From Halobacteriovorax marinus (lineage in GTDB: Bacteria > Bdellovibrionota > Bacteriovoracia > Bacteriovoracales > Bacteriovoracaceae): DNA of 64,000 nucleotides. The stretch covers positions 186,001 to 250,000 of the forward strand of contig MAAO01000006.1 in assembly GCA_002163155.1 (NCBI GenBank), written 5' to 3'. Within the stretch, counting starts at the first letter, position 1; each line of letters starts with the position of its first letter. Both the position numbers and the translations under genes were made by a program. Shown in pieces: positions 34,210 to 43,740 of the stretch. The notes beneath the pieces were generated by a model. It did no database searches. It saw only the letters and a program-made list of their open reading frames with translations, and was not told the origin of the DNA.

Positions 34210-35451
34210 TTATTCAGTATATCTTTTTAAAAGTAGTGAAGAGTTTGTTCCACCAAAACCAAAAGAATTATTCAAAACATATTCTGCTTGAAATTCTTTA
34301 GCTGTATTGGCTACATAATCAAGATCACATTCAGGGTCTTGGTTATCTAGATTTATAGTAGGAGGAAGAACACCTTTATATAGTGCCATAGCACAGAAGA
34401 TTGATTCAATACCACCGGCAGCACCTAGTAAGTGACCTGTCATTGATTTAGTAGATGAAACAAACATTTCATTTGCATGATTTCCAAAAGTTTTCTTAAT
34501 GGCCTTAGTTTCTCCAAGGTCTCCAAGTGGAGTTGAAGTTCCGTGAGCATTAACATAACCAACTTTGTCTGGAGTTATTCCCGCAGATTCAATACACATC
34601 TTCATACATCTGTAAGCTCCATCTCCTTCTGGATGTGGAGCGGTGATATGATGGGCATCACTTGAAGTTCCGTGTCCAACAACTTCAGCATAAATTCTAG
34701 CACCACGCGCTTTTGCTTTATCATAATTTTCTAAAATTAAAACTCCAGCACCTTCTCCAATGACAAATCCATTTCTATCTTTATCGAATGGGCGAGAAGC
34801 TTTTTCTGGCTCATCAACACTCTTTGAAAGCGCCTTCATTGAAATGAATCCACCCATTGGAAGATTAGAAAGTACTGACTCTGCTCCTCCTGTCACCATG
34901 ACGTCTTGACGACCTGACATAATTTCAAAAGCAGAAGCAGAAATGGCGTGCGCAGCTGAAGCACAGGCTGAGGCTATCGTATAATTTACACCTTGTAGGT
35001 TTAACTTAATACTCATGAGGCCAGAGGCCATATTGGGAATAATTGCAGGAATGAAGAATGGAGAAATTCTTCTAGGACCTTTGGCCAAGAAAGTTTCGTA
35101 GCTACTTTCAATCTCTGGGAAACCACCCATTCCTACACCAAGTATAGTTCCAATTCTGCCCGGGTCATAAGAGTGATCAACAAGACCGGCATCTTTCCAA
35201 GCTTCAAAACCTGAATGGAGGGCGAAGTGAATAAATTTATCAAAACGAGGAGCTTCTTTAGCTTCTAGGACATCTTCAGCAATTGCGAAGTTTTTAACTT
35301 CTCCACCAATCTGAACAGCTAGCTTTTCGATATTAGTATTTTCTATTTTCGAAATACCAGGTTTACCTTCAACAATATTTCCCCAGACTTCATCTAGTGA
35401 ATGGCCAAGACCACATATGGCCCCCATTCCCGTAATAACGACTCTGTTCAT
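34210..35451 (-). CDS. fabF: Beta-ketoacyl-ACP synthase II
   Basis: 413 aa. Thiolase-fold condensing enzyme: active-site Cys in ASACASAAH, histidines in [11 protein letters not shown] and [11 protein letters not shown] (Cys-His-His triad of FabF/FabB), C-terminal [12 protein letters not shown]. It elongates acyl-ACP with malonyl-ACP. An intrinsic terminator hairpin separates it from acpP upstream. Confidence 0.97.
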   Translation of the reverse strand: MNRVVITGMGAICGLGHSLDEVWGNIVEGKPGISKIENTNIEKLAVQIGGEVKNFAIAEDVLEAKEAPRFDKFIHFALHSGFEAWKDAGLVDHSYDPGRIGTILGVGMGGFPEIESSYETFLAKGPRRISPFFIPAIIPNMASGLMSIKLNLQGVNYTIASACASAAHAISASAFEIMSGRQDVMVTGGAESVLSNLPMGGFISMKALSKSVDEPEKASRPFDKDRNGFVIGEGAGVLILENYDKAKARGARIYAEVVGHGTSSDAHHITAPHPEGDGAYRCMKMCIESAGITPDKVGYVNAHGTSTPLGDLGETKAIKKTFGNHANEMFVSSTKSMTGHLLGAAGGIESIFCAMALYKGVLPPTINLDNQDPECDLDYVANTAKEFQAEYVLNNSFGFGGTNSSLLLKRYTE

Positions 35452-35512
35452 TGTGTTTCTCCTGTTTGATTAACACCTACGTTTTTTGAATTTTACACTT
35501 AAAATATAGTGC

Positions 35513-35552
35513 AAAAAAAAAGGGAAGCAAATAGATTGCTTCCCCTTTTTTA
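35513..35552. terminator. Terminator hairpin between acpP and fabF
   Basis: GGGAAGCAA-ATAGA-TTGCTTCCC with T9 on the minus strand and T6 on the plus strand. On the transcript it would stop part of the acpP message before fabF, so acyl carrier protein can be made in excess. Confidence 0.85.
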
Positions 35553-35571
35553 TAAAAAAATTAATTCTTTT

Positions 35572-35796
35572 TTATTTCTTTTTTTCTAAGTAAGTAACGA
35601 TGTCACTAATAGACTTTAGTCCCTCTGCGTCTTCTTCTGGGATCTCTACTCCAAACTCATCTTCCATTTTCATCATTAGCTCAACGATGTCTAGAGAATC
35701 AAGGTTAAGATCGTCTACGAAGCTAGTTCCTGAGTTAATCTTTGCAATATCGATTTTAGTCGCATCACTTACTAGTTTGATTACTTTTTCTTCCAT
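35572..35796 (-). CDS. acpP: Acyl carrier protein
   Basis: 74 aa, acidic, four-helix ACP. The phosphopantetheine attachment serine is in NLDSLDIVELMM, followed by FGVEIPEEDAEG. Typical length. It carries growing acyl chains to FabF/FabG/FabH encoded around it. Confidence 0.97.
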   Translation of the reverse strand: MEEKVIKLVSDATKIDIAKINSGTSFVDDLNLDSLDIVELMMKMEDEFGVEIPEEDAEGLKSISDIVTYLEKKK

Positions 35797-35830
35797 TATT
35801 TACTCCTTATATTTATCTCAAATACTTTAC

Positions 35831-36595
35831 TTAAATATATAATCCACCGTCAATCTTTATCACCTCTCCGGTAATATAAGATGACGCCCTGCTTAGCAAG
35901 AAATTCACAAGGTTAGCGACTTCTTCCACATTTCCAAGACGATTTAGTGGGATCGAGGCAAGATACGCTTCTTTTACCTTTTCATCAAGGCTTTCAGTCA
36001 TATCTGTTTCGATAAAACCTGGACATATTGCGTTACATCTTACATTTCTAGAAGATAGCTCTTTAGCGTAAGACTTCGTAAAGCCTAACATTCCCGCTTT
36101 AGAGGCAGCGTAAGCGATCTGACCAGCATTTCCCATTAAACCAACAACAGAGCTAATATTTACCACAGAAACATTTTCAGCTCTTAGGAAAGTTCTCGAT
36201 AGGGCAGAAGTTACAAGAATTGAACCTTTTAGATTTGTATCAATAGTTTGTGAAATATCTTCTTCTTTTAATCTAAGAACCATTTGGTCTTTAGACATTC
36301 CTGCATTATTTACAAGTCCTGTAATGGCGCCATGCTCTTTTGTAAAAGTATCAATGGCGGTTTTAATTTGACCTGAATTCGTCACATCAAACATAATTGG
36401 AGTAGCATTGCTCGCTCCGGCTGCGATGATTTCTTTTTTTATTTCTTCGGCGATAGCTTCTTTTCCTTCACGAAAGTTAAAAACAACATGAGCGCCTTGA
36501 GCTGCAAGATTAAGAGCTATGGCCTTACCAATTCCTCTCGTTGCACCAGTAATTAAAACTGTCTTGTCTTTTAAGTCTTCAAATTTAGCCATCAT
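35831..36595 (-). CDS. fabG: 3-oxoacyl-ACP reductase
   Basis: 254 aa SDR enzyme: TGATRGIGKA cofactor loop, NNAG, NISSVVG and catalytic YAASKAG, ending GEVIKIDGGLYI as in FabG. Reduces beta-ketoacyl-ACP with NADPH. The start codon overlaps the end of fabD by 4 bp. Confidence 0.96.
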   Translation of the reverse strand: MMAKFEDLKDKTVLITGATRGIGKAIALNLAAQGAHVVFNFREGKEAIAEEIKKEIIAAGASNATPIMFDVTNSGQIKTAIDTFTKEHGAITGLVNNAGMSKDQMVLRLKEEDISQTIDTNLKGSILVTSALSRTFLRAENVSVVNISSVVGLMGNAGQIAYAASKAGMLGFTKSYAKELSSRNVRCNAICPGFIETDMTESLDEKVKEAYLASIPLNRLGNVEEVANLVNFLLSRASSYITGEVIKIDGGLYI

Positions 36596-37545
36596 GATAG
36601 TAGCTCCTTCAATTCATCAAAAGCACCTTCTTTATCAAGAGAGATAACTTTGATACTTCTATTTATTTTTCTAATAAGTCCCATGAGAACACGACCTGGA
36701 CCACACTCGATACAAATTGTTCCGTCAGGAAGATCTTGAATACTTTGAGTCCAAAGTACTGATCCATCAACTTGCTTAAAGAGGTTTTCTTGAATCGTTT
36801 CTGCACTTGTTCCCGCAGCGTATTCCTTGGCATCTACATTTGCCACGTAAGGAAGTTCACTTTCTTTGAATTTAAAATCAGAAAAAGCTGACTTTAAGTT
36901 TAAAGCTGCTGGTTTCATGAGAGAAGAGTGAAAAGGAGCTGAAACATTTAATTCTATCGCTCTATAAGGATCACTCCAATTTTCTTCAAACCACTTAACG
37001 GCCCTATCACAAGCATTTGCTTCTCCAGAGATCACAATTTGTGAGGGCTCATTAAAATTCGCCGGCATGACTTCAGAACCTTCAACACTTGATTCTTTAC
37101 AGGCTTTCTCAATGATGTCCTGAGGAATTTTCATAATAGCAAACATTTTACCTTTCCCAGCAGGAACGGCATCTTGCATGAACTTTCCACGTAGATGAAC
37201 GGCTTTTACTGCATCTTCGAAAGGAAGGGCCTTAGCCGCAACGAGGGCTGCGTATTCACCAACGGAGTGTCCAAGGACACGATCAATCTTAATATTTTTC
37301 TCATCAAGTAACTCTTTTACTTTTTCAAAAAGGGCCACAGAATGACTGAGTATTGCTGGTTGAGTGAACTGAGTTAGCTTGAGATCGTCTTCTGGTCCCT
37401 CAAACATCATTTTACTCAAGTCGAAATCAAGCGCTTCATTTGCTTTTCCAAAAAGCTCATATGCGCTGTGACCTTCTAGAGCTTTTCCCATTCCAACGTA
37501 CTGAGCACCTTGACCAGGAAATAGAAGTGTAACTGATTTTGTCAT
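36592..37545 (-). CDS. fabD: Malonyl-CoA:ACP transacylase
   Basis: 317 aa. Motifs LFPGQGAQYVGM at the start and GHSVGEYAAL with the catalytic serine, then FHSSLMKPA with the catalytic histidine. It loads malonate on ACP. It lies 15 bp after fabH and overlaps fabG. Confidence 0.96.
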   Translation of the reverse strand: MTKSVTLLFPGQGAQYVGMGKALEGHSAYELFGKANEALDFDLSKMMFEGPEDDLKLTQFTQPAILSHSVALFEKVKELLDEKNIKIDRVLGHSVGEYAALVAAKALPFEDAVKAVHLRGKFMQDAVPAGKGKMFAIMKIPQDIIEKACKESSVEGSEVMPANFNEPSQIVISGEANACDRAVKWFEENWSDPYRAIELNVSAPFHSSLMKPAALNLKSAFSDFKFKESELPYVANVDAKEYAAGTSAETIQENLFKQVDGSVLWTQSIQDLPDGTICIECGPGRVLMGLIRKINRSIKVISLDKEGAFDELKELLS

Positions 37546-37560
37546 AACCTATCCTTAGTT

Positions 37561-38559
37561 TTAGTAACGTAGCAGAGTGGCACCTGTTGTCAGTCCTGCA
37601 CCAAAAGCATCAAATAAAACGATATCACCTCTTTTAATTCTTCCATCTTTGATGGCCTCATGAAATGCCATTGGCACTGTAGCGGCAGAGGTATTGGCGT
37701 ACTTATCTATATTGATGATAACTTTTTCAGGATCGATACCCAGAAGTTTTCCTGTCGTTTCGATAATTCGAATATTTGCTTGATGAGGAACTAACCAGTC
37801 CACATCTTCTAGTTTTAAATTTGCTTTCTCTAAAACAGTTCTCGCATTTTGAGCAAGAGTTCTAGTTGCCACTTTAAACATTTCTCTACCTTTCATTTGC
37901 ATGAAGTGAGTTCTATTTTCTAAGTGATCTGTAGTGATAGGGTGAATGGCTCCACCAATTGGTTGATCAAAAAATTCACTACCTGTTCCATCAGCACCAA
38001 GGTGAACAGAGAGAATGTCAGATTCATCGGCATCTTCATTTCTTCCAATGATTGAAACTCCACATCCATCTCCAAAGAGAATGCAAGTTCCTCTGTCTTC
38101 CCAATTTACTTCTCTACTGAGCATTTCTGAGCCTACAACAAGAATATTCTTCATCATTCCTGTTTTAATCATGGCCTGGGCCATATTGATTCCGTAGACA
38201 AATCCCGAACATGCTGCCGCGATATCTAAAGAAGCACAATGATTTGTGATTCCAAGTTTTTGTTGTAGAACAACTGCTGTGTTTGGAAGTTTATAATCAG
38301 GTGTAACTGAACCAAAGAGAATCATATCGATATCATTGGGTTCAAGGTTGGCGTCTTTTAAAGCATCTAAAGTTGCATTATAGGCCATATCACTTGGGAA
38401 TTCCCCACCTTCAGTATTTGAAATTCTTCTTTCTCTAATACCTGTTCTATCAAAAATCCATTCGTCATTAGTCTCAACCATTTTTGAAAGGTCAGTATTA
38501 GTAAGGATTTTTTCAGGAACAAACATTCCTGTTCCCTTAATTTTAACTTTGTATTCCAT
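37561..38559 (-). CDS. fabH: Beta-ketoacyl-ACP synthase III
   Basis: 332 aa. Catalytic Cys in DIAAACSGFVYG, His in VPHQANIRI and Asn in KYANTSAATV: the FabH Cys-His-Asn triad. It starts fatty-acid synthesis from an acyl-CoA. plsX, usual between rpmF and fabH in many bacteria, is missing; a hairpin occupies that gap. Confidence 0.97.
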   Translation of the reverse strand: MEYKVKIKGTGMFVPEKILTNTDLSKMVETNDEWIFDRTGIRERRISNTEGGEFPSDMAYNATLDALKDANLEPNDIDMILFGSVTPDYKLPNTAVVLQQKLGITNHCASLDIAAACSGFVYGINMAQAMIKTGMMKNILVVGSEMLSREVNWEDRGTCILFGDGCGVSIIGRNEDADESDILSVHLGADGTGSEFFDQPIGGAIHPITTDHLENRTHFMQMKGREMFKVATRTLAQNARTVLEKANLKLEDVDWLVPHQANIRIIETTGKLLGIDPEKVIINIDKYANTSAATVPMAFHEAIKDGRIKRGDIVLFDAFGAGLTTGATLLRY

Positions 38560-38583
38560 TATATCTCTCCGGATGTGCGGACC

Positions 38584-38636
38584 AAAAAAAAGGGTCTTAA
38601 ATTCATTTGATTTCTCAATTGAATCTAATACCCTTT
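38584..38636 (-). terminator. Hairpin terminator/attenuator between rpmF and fabH
   Basis: Two arms of about 16 bp (AAGGGTCTTAAATTCA and its near complement, 14 of 16 positions) with an inner stem, followed by T7 on the minus strand. It separates yceD-rpmF from the fab genes, so the ribosomal part can be expressed separately. Confidence 0.65.
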
Positions 38637-38671
38637 GGAATTCTAACTAATTTTTTTAGATAGACAAGAAA

Positions 38672-38881
38672 TTACTCTGCAGTCTCTTCTTCTCTGTCGG
38701 CTTTTGTTGCAAAGATCTTTTGACCTTTCCAGTAACCAGATGGAGAAATACATCCCTTCTTAGTCATTTCGCCAGTAGTGTTATCAGACACAACAACGTT
38801 GTGTGCGTATAGCTTGTGTGTTTGACCAGCTCTTCTTAAGCCTTTTTTAGAAACACTGGTTTTCTTCTTTGGTACTGCCAT
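38672..38881 (-). CDS. rpmF: 50S ribosomal protein L32
   Basis: 69 aa. MAVPKKKTSVSKKGLRRAG is the diagnostic N-terminus of L32, followed by the hydrophobic strand YAHNVVV. Only one cysteine (KKGCISPSG), so no zinc site. The C-terminus is about ten residues longer than usual and acidic (ADREEETAE). Confidence 0.95.
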   Translation of the reverse strand: MAVPKKKTSVSKKGLRRAGQTHKLYAHNVVVSDNTTGEMTKKGCISPSGYWKGQKIFATKADREEETAE

Positions 38882-38988
38882 TTTCTACTCCAGATATATA
38901 ACTTTAACTTCATTATTTTAATTAATAAGGGGAAATAAATACTCTATTTTCCCTAGTTTATCAAGCGTTTTAACAACTACAATAGTGA

Positions 38989-39555
38989 TTATTGGGCCCC
39001 GTGTCCACAATCATTGTGATTTAAGTCACTTCCACATTTTGTGCATAAACCCTTACATTCTTCACTGTGGAGCGGGTAAGGGTTGATTTTCAAAAATAGG
39101 TGCTCATGAACAGCTTTCTTCACATGGCATTTGCCTCTATCGTGAAAATAGACCTCTAGTTCAGAATTGTCGGCCCAGATTGAAAGAGTTTCATCTAAAT
39201 CTTCATCGTCTTCAAACTTGTTAGTGATAAAGACTGATTCGAAATCGCTGGCAACTGACTCTGCCGCAGGGGCGAGGCATTTGATGCATGGAGTTAGGTA
39301 GTTTCCTGAGAAAACTCCTCTTACTATAAGACCTTCGCCATAGCTTGGGATTTCTTTTCTTTTAATCCTTAGGCTGACAGTCATTTTTCTACTTTCTGGA
39401 CTTTTTTCTTTTTCTTCAAGGTTTTCTTCAAGTTCAGCAAGTAGGTCACTTACCCAAGAGCATGATTTATCGAGATGGTATTCTCTTTCTTCATCAATAA
39501 AACTCTCGACTTTGATAAACTCATCTAAATTGTCTTTTTCATTTGTTTGAACCAT
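38989..39555 (-). CDS. yceD: YceD/DUF177-family protein with C-terminal zinc cluster
   Basis: 188 aa. The position upstream of rpmF and the pattern RGVFSGNYLTPCIKCLAPA (strand plus CxxC) fit DUF177, proteins linked to 23S rRNA metabolism. The C-terminus carries CKGLCTKCGSDLN (CxxxCxxC) and DCGHG, the family's usual zinc cluster. Acidic overall. Confidence 0.85.
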   Translation of the reverse strand: MVQTNEKDNLDEFIKVESFIDEEREYHLDKSCSWVSDLLAELEENLEEKEKSPESRKMTVSLRIKRKEIPSYGEGLIVRGVFSGNYLTPCIKCLAPAAESVASDFESVFITNKFEDDEDLDETLSIWADNSELEVYFHDRGKCHVKKAVHEHLFLKINPYPLHSEECKGLCTKCGSDLNHNDCGHGAQ

Positions 39556-39619
39556 TATAACCTCATAAGAAAATATACCTTCGGCTTGTAACTTATAAGA
39601 AGTTAAAAGTACACGGTAT

Positions 39620-40135
39620 ATGTCTTTTTTTCAGAGCGTGGTGAATGTGATTATAGCTATTTGTGGATTTATGGGGGCGGGGAAGAGCTCATTTTTAAAA
39701 ATTTACCCCGAGGTCACTGGAATTGATTTAGACCTATTTATTGAGGGCCGTATTGGCGCTTTGGGTGATTTCATAAGAAAGGAAGGGTGGCACGCCTTTA
39801 GAGATGAGGAGTCGAAATCTCTTCGAGCTGCCCTTGAGCAAATCGGTACCAATGGCATACTGTCTCTCGGCGGAGGCACACTTGATAAGAAAGAAAATCT
39901 TGAGTTCTTAAAAGCCTCAGGTGTTAAAATCCTGTACCTCGAAATCGATTTTGAAACGGCCATGACTAGGATTAGTGGCGACGAAAATAGGCCGCAATTA
40001 GATAAGAGCCGTGAGGACCTAAGTGAACTCTTTACTGAGAGGGCGTCTCTCTTTGATCAAGCCTGTGATTTAAAGCTAACTGGTACTGTGGAAGCCTGGC
40101 CCACTAGTTGGAGTCTCTTAAAATCTATTATGTAG
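39620..40135 (+). CDS. Shikimate kinase-like protein
   Basis: 171 aa P-loop kinase: Walker A GFMGAGKSS, then IDLDLFIEGRIG, the shikimate-kinase segment FRDEESKSL and LGGGTL. The length fits AroK. It would phosphorylate shikimate at O3 in chorismate synthesis. The start could be ATG 39620 or GTG 39641; no strong ribosome site decides. It is divergent from yceD with 64 bp between. No other aro genes are nearby. Confidence 0.8.
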   Translation: MSFFQSVVNVIIAICGFMGAGKSSFLKIYPEVTGIDLDLFIEGRIGALGDFIRKEGWHAFRDEESKSLRAALEQIGTNGILSLGGGTLDKKENLEFLKASGVKILYLEIDFETAMTRISGDENRPQLDKSREDLSELFTERASLFDQACDLKLTGTVEAWPTSWSLLKSIM

Positions 40136-40202
40136 CTTGAAATTAGACGTATCGTGTAAAGACAGTCATAATATTTAGATATTCGATCACAGGAGAGACT
40201 AA

Positions 40203-41663
40203 ATGAAGTCCAACAATTTGTCAGTTGCGTTATTACTAGAAGATTTAGAATTAGCGAAAGAGTTTTCTGACATTTTCCGTGAATTGGGCGTAGTTCCTCA
40301 TTTCTACGAAGACCTGGATTCATTTTGGAGTGGAACTCTAGAAGTCTTACCAACCTTATCTGTGGTCGATGTTAAGAAAATGCATGAAGGTTCATTACTC
40401 TTAAAGAATCATCCATTTGTAAAAAATGAACAGATGCCCATGGCCTTCTTCTTTAAAAGCACTTCAGCTCCACTATTGCATTCTACTTATGATTTTTTCA
40501 ATATGGGAACAATTTTACATGGTGCAAATTATAGGGGCCAAGTAAAATCGATTCTAAAGAGATTAAATAAGCTTCTCGCATATGAACAAGAAATAAATAA
40601 ACATCAAATTGAAAAAGTGAAACTGAATTCTCAAGTCAGAAGCTTGATTGAAGTTTCTGAAGTTTATAAAGAGGATCATTTCTATGATCTCTATTTAAAG
40701 AAAATGTTTAATCAATTTGAGTCTCAAAAAAATAGAGCAGTAGATTTTTTCGAAGCCTGTGAAAATGTTTTTTCTGATTTAGAAGATGTTATAGAATTTT
40801 CCTATCTTGAGTTAAGTGCAAACGGGCAAAGAATGATTTCTCCCGAGAGCCATTCAATGAAATTCGTCTCAATTCCTTCTCTCTTTCTAGGAAGAACATG
40901 TAAAGACGGTATAGAGGAATTTGCTCAAAATATGGGATCTCAAGTCGCTGTCGAATTGTTAGGCGGAGAGGTCATGTCCTTAAATATTAAAGGCAGAATG
41001 TCTCATCCTGAACTCATCATTTATTTAAAGCTAAATGATGTTCAACTTGCAGAGAGATTCGATTGGATGAGTTTTGAGAACTATTTAAATGGAATTTATG
41101 CTTCATTTAATGAAAGTGGAAAAGCAGTTATAAAAAGAGAAGCAAGGTTTCTCTCTCCTTGGGAGACATTCTCAATTTTTGATAAACAAATAAAAATGGC
41201 TTCACAAGGCGATATTAAAAATCAAATGGCCCTTGTGGATATAGATCTCTCAGACCTTATTGCAACTGTTCGAATGGGAGAGTGTGGAGAATTTGCTTGG
41301 AAAGACTTCTTTCAAGATTTCATTACAAGAATTACAAGCTCTGCCACATGTGAGCTTAAATTTATTTCAATGGGTGTAAGTAACATTGGAGTTGTTTGCG
41401 ATTACGATCATATTAATAAAGTCTTACCTCAACTGAAGAATGTAGCAGTACGTTTTTCTTATTGGAGATATTTCGAAAAATCTGATGCACTTTTAACTAA
41501 GAGTTTAAAGCCAGAAGTTAAAATGATTCCAGCTTCTCCGGAAGCTTATCTCTTGCATGTTGAAGATGTTAAATTTTCTGCTCTTGATGATTTAGAGTCC
41601 CATGCTATTAAAATGAAAACTAAAGAGATTGTATGGGGAAAGGCCCCAGAGAGGACTTTATAG
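40203..41663 (+). CDS. Hypothetical protein with possible degenerate receiver-like N-terminus
   Basis: 486 aa, soluble. The first 130 residues read like a receiver fold without its acidic pocket: NLSVALLLEDLELAKEFSDIF, VVPHFYEDLD, TLSVVDVKKM, QMPMAFFFKSTSA and ILKRLNKLL. A coiled coil (about 125-150) leads to an unrecognised region. The ribosome site is AGGAGAG (40191-40197) before ATG 40203. The alanine racemase gene follows after 3 bp, so they share a transcript. Confidence 0.55.
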   Translation: MKSNNLSVALLLEDLELAKEFSDIFRELGVVPHFYEDLDSFWSGTLEVLPTLSVVDVKKMHEGSLLLKNHPFVKNEQMPMAFFFKSTSAPLLHSTYDFFNMGTILHGANYRGQVKSILKRLNKLLAYEQEINKHQIEKVKLNSQVRSLIEVSEVYKEDHFYDLYLKKMFNQFESQKNRAVDFFEACENVFSDLEDVIEFSYLELSANGQRMISPESHSMKFVSIPSLFLGRTCKDGIEEFAQNMGSQVAVELLGGEVMSLNIKGRMSHPELIIYLKLNDVQLAERFDWMSFENYLNGIYASFNESGKAVIKREARFLSPWETFSIFDKQIKMASQGDIKNQMALVDIDLSDLIATVRMGECGEFAWKDFFQDFITRITSSATCELKFISMGVSNIGVVCDYDHINKVLPQLKNVAVRFSYWRYFEKSDALLTKSLKPEVKMIPASPEAYLLHVEDVKFSALDDLESHAIKMKTKEIVWGKAPERTL

Positions 41664-41666
41664 TTT

Positions 41667-42794
41667 ATGAGATTTCGTTCTCGTCATTTAATTGATTTAG
41701 AAGTATTAGGTAAGAACTTTAAAAAATTAAAAACTCTTTGTCCCAATAATAAATTTATCTTTATGGTAAAAGCAGATGCTTACGGGCATGGGGTTATTCC
41801 TATCGTAAGACACTCTGTAACTGAACTCGGAATCACAGAGTTTGGATGTGCCTCATTAGGTGAGGCGCTGCTCTTAAGAGATGAGCTCTTTGATCTTGAA
41901 TTTGAACTCTATGTTTTTTCTGACGTGCAGCTTGATCTAGAAGAGTGTGCGGAGATTTATTTAAATAGAAGAATTATTCCCGTTATTTCAAATAATGAGG
42001 ATTTAGATAATATTCTTGAAAATACTGCTTTTAAAAGGTTTCCTATTTTTCTAAAATTCAATACTGGAATGAATCGATTAGGCTTAGATATGCTAGACGT
42101 GGATTCCATAACTAGTAAGTTAAAGGAAAAAGGTAGAAAATCTATCCACCATTTGATGACTCATTTTTCTTCTTCTTCTCTTTCAATGAAAAAAAATAAA
42201 AAAAATATTGCACAAAGAGAAAATTTTTCAAAAATTAAGGAAGCATTCACTAGTGCGGGAATTGAAATTGAAAATTCGTCTATTTCTAATTCAGGTGCCA
42301 TCGAGCAAAAAGTAGGACTAGAGGAAACTCATGTCAGACCTGGTCTTATTCTGTATGGCCCAAGCTCGCTTCTTCCTCAATATTCCTACTTGGGGCATTG
42401 GACTGGAGAAATCATCTCTAGGTTAGAGACCTATATTATTCGTTTCTTTAATGTGAAAAAGGGGCAACCAATTGGTTACGGAGCAACACCATGTCCTGAT
42501 GATGGTGTTGTAGCTATCATAGCCTTGGGGTACGGAGACGGTTTTTCTACTCGGTACATTGGAGCTCGCTTAAAGCATAAAGGAAAAATAGGTGTTGTAG
42601 CTGGACGAGTAAATATGGATATGGCACAAATATTCTTTAAAAAAGGAGAAGTTCCTGATTTAGAAGTAGGTGAGCTATTTACTGTCTGGGATAATGACTT
42701 AGAAGGCTTTCAAAAATTCTCTATTGAAACAAAAACGATTCCATATGAAGTGTTTATTCATCTCACAAATAGAGTCCCAAAAATTTACTGTTAA
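41667..42794 (+). CDS. alr: Alanine racemase
   Basis: 375 aa, normal length. PLP lysine in FMVKADAYGHG, substrate-side segments HVRPGLILYGP and GYGDGF, and VAGRVNMDM near the C-terminus. The N-terminal half forms the TIM barrel and the rest the beta domain with the catalytic tyrosine. It makes D-alanine for peptidoglycan. Confidence 0.95.
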   Translation: MRFRSRHLIDLEVLGKNFKKLKTLCPNNKFIFMVKADAYGHGVIPIVRHSVTELGITEFGCASLGEALLLRDELFDLEFELYVFSDVQLDLEECAEIYLNRRIIPVISNNEDLDNILENTAFKRFPIFLKFNTGMNRLGLDMLDVDSITSKLKEKGRKSIHHLMTHFSSSSLSMKKNKKNIAQRENFSKIKEAFTSAGIEIENSSISNSGAIEQKVGLEETHVRPGLILYGPSSLLPQYSYLGHWTGEIISRLETYIIRFFNVKKGQPIGYGATPCPDDGVVAIIALGYGDGFSTRYIGARLKHKGKIGVVAGRVNMDMAQIFFKKGEVPDLEVGELFTVWDNDLEGFQKFSIETKTIPYEVFIHLTNRVPKIYC

Positions 42795-43564
42795 GCTATT
42801 TTGTTAAGTTTCTCTTGAAGTTCCTTAAATTCACTTTCAATTTCTTCTGAGTTTAGTTCATCAAGTTCCGAAAGAACTTCTATATGAGCGGCGTTAATCT
42901 TTTGATATTTCTTTTCACCATTGTATTGCTTTACAAGATTATCTCTATGCTTAGAGAGTTCTGAAATTTGTTCATTTAGTTTTATGATCTTATCTTTCAA
43001 TTCAGATAAATCTACGGATCCAGGAGATTCTAAATCAACACTCGCTTTTTCTTTACTTACTTGTAATTCTTTTTCTCTAACATGAAGCTCATCTAAAATA
43101 CTCTTTGTGCTAGAAATAATATCTATTCTCGATTGAATACTTTTTAATTCTTGTCTCTTTTTTAGATCACTACTAATAAAACTTTTGTTGAATTTCTTCT
43201 CACAGAAATCATTGAGATGATTCTTAATATCATCAGCTTGAATTATAAATGTTTTATAGCTTGTTTCATCCAATTTCTCTTTATCAGTAAAAAGAAATGA
43301 GCATGCGCCAATTGATAGAACATTATTGTGTTTTAAGTTTTTTCTTTGATTCTCATCAATTTGTATTCCATTAATTTGCACTGGGTTCGAGGCTCCTAAA
43401 TCTTCAATCTCATATCCATCTTCAATTTGATGAAACTTACAATGGAAACCAGAAACAAGATCATCTTTAAAAATCACATCACAATTTGGCCTTCTGCCAA
43501 ATGTCATTTGATCTTGAAGCTCAAAAACTTCAGATGTGTCTTTATTTATTAGAAAAAATTTCAA
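42791..43564 (-). CDS. FHA-domain protein with coiled coil
   Basis: 257 aa. The N-terminal FHA domain (about 1-95) has FGRRPNCDVIF, SGFHCKF and the Asn in GASNPVQING, i.e. the Arg/Ser/His/Asn core that binds phosphothreonine. Residues 95-255 are strongly helical with heptads (IIKLNEQISELSKHRDNLV). No enzymatic domain. It converges with alr, overlapping 4 bp at the stops. Probably a phospho-dependent scaffold. Confidence 0.85.
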   Translation of the reverse strand: MKFFLINKDTSEVFELQDQMTFGRRPNCDVIFKDDLVSGFHCKFHQIEDGYEIEDLGASNPVQINGIQIDENQRKNLKHNNVLSIGACSFLFTDKEKLDETSYKTFIIQADDIKNHLNDFCEKKFNKSFISSDLKKRQELKSIQSRIDIISSTKSILDELHVREKELQVSKEKASVDLESPGSVDLSELKDKIIKLNEQISELSKHRDNLVKQYNGEKKYQKINAAHIEVLSELDELNSEEIESEFKELQEKLNKIA

Positions 43565-43740
43565 AATTTACCTCTAGAGAGCTAAACAAAAACCCTCTAT
43601 CGAACTAAACGGTTTTTTTTGTAAAAACCTTGAGTATTTATAACGGATTTATTCGCCTAAGACGGACTAATAGTTTAAACTTTTAATAACTTAGGGAACA
43701 TGTGAAGGATTACTTGATCGCATAAGTCGGGGAAGATGTT

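Noticed and set aside
43587-43612. AAAACC ... GGTTTT hairpin upstream of mlaE
   Set aside because: Short arms and a long loop, with no gene ending there on the plus strand; not a convincing terminator.
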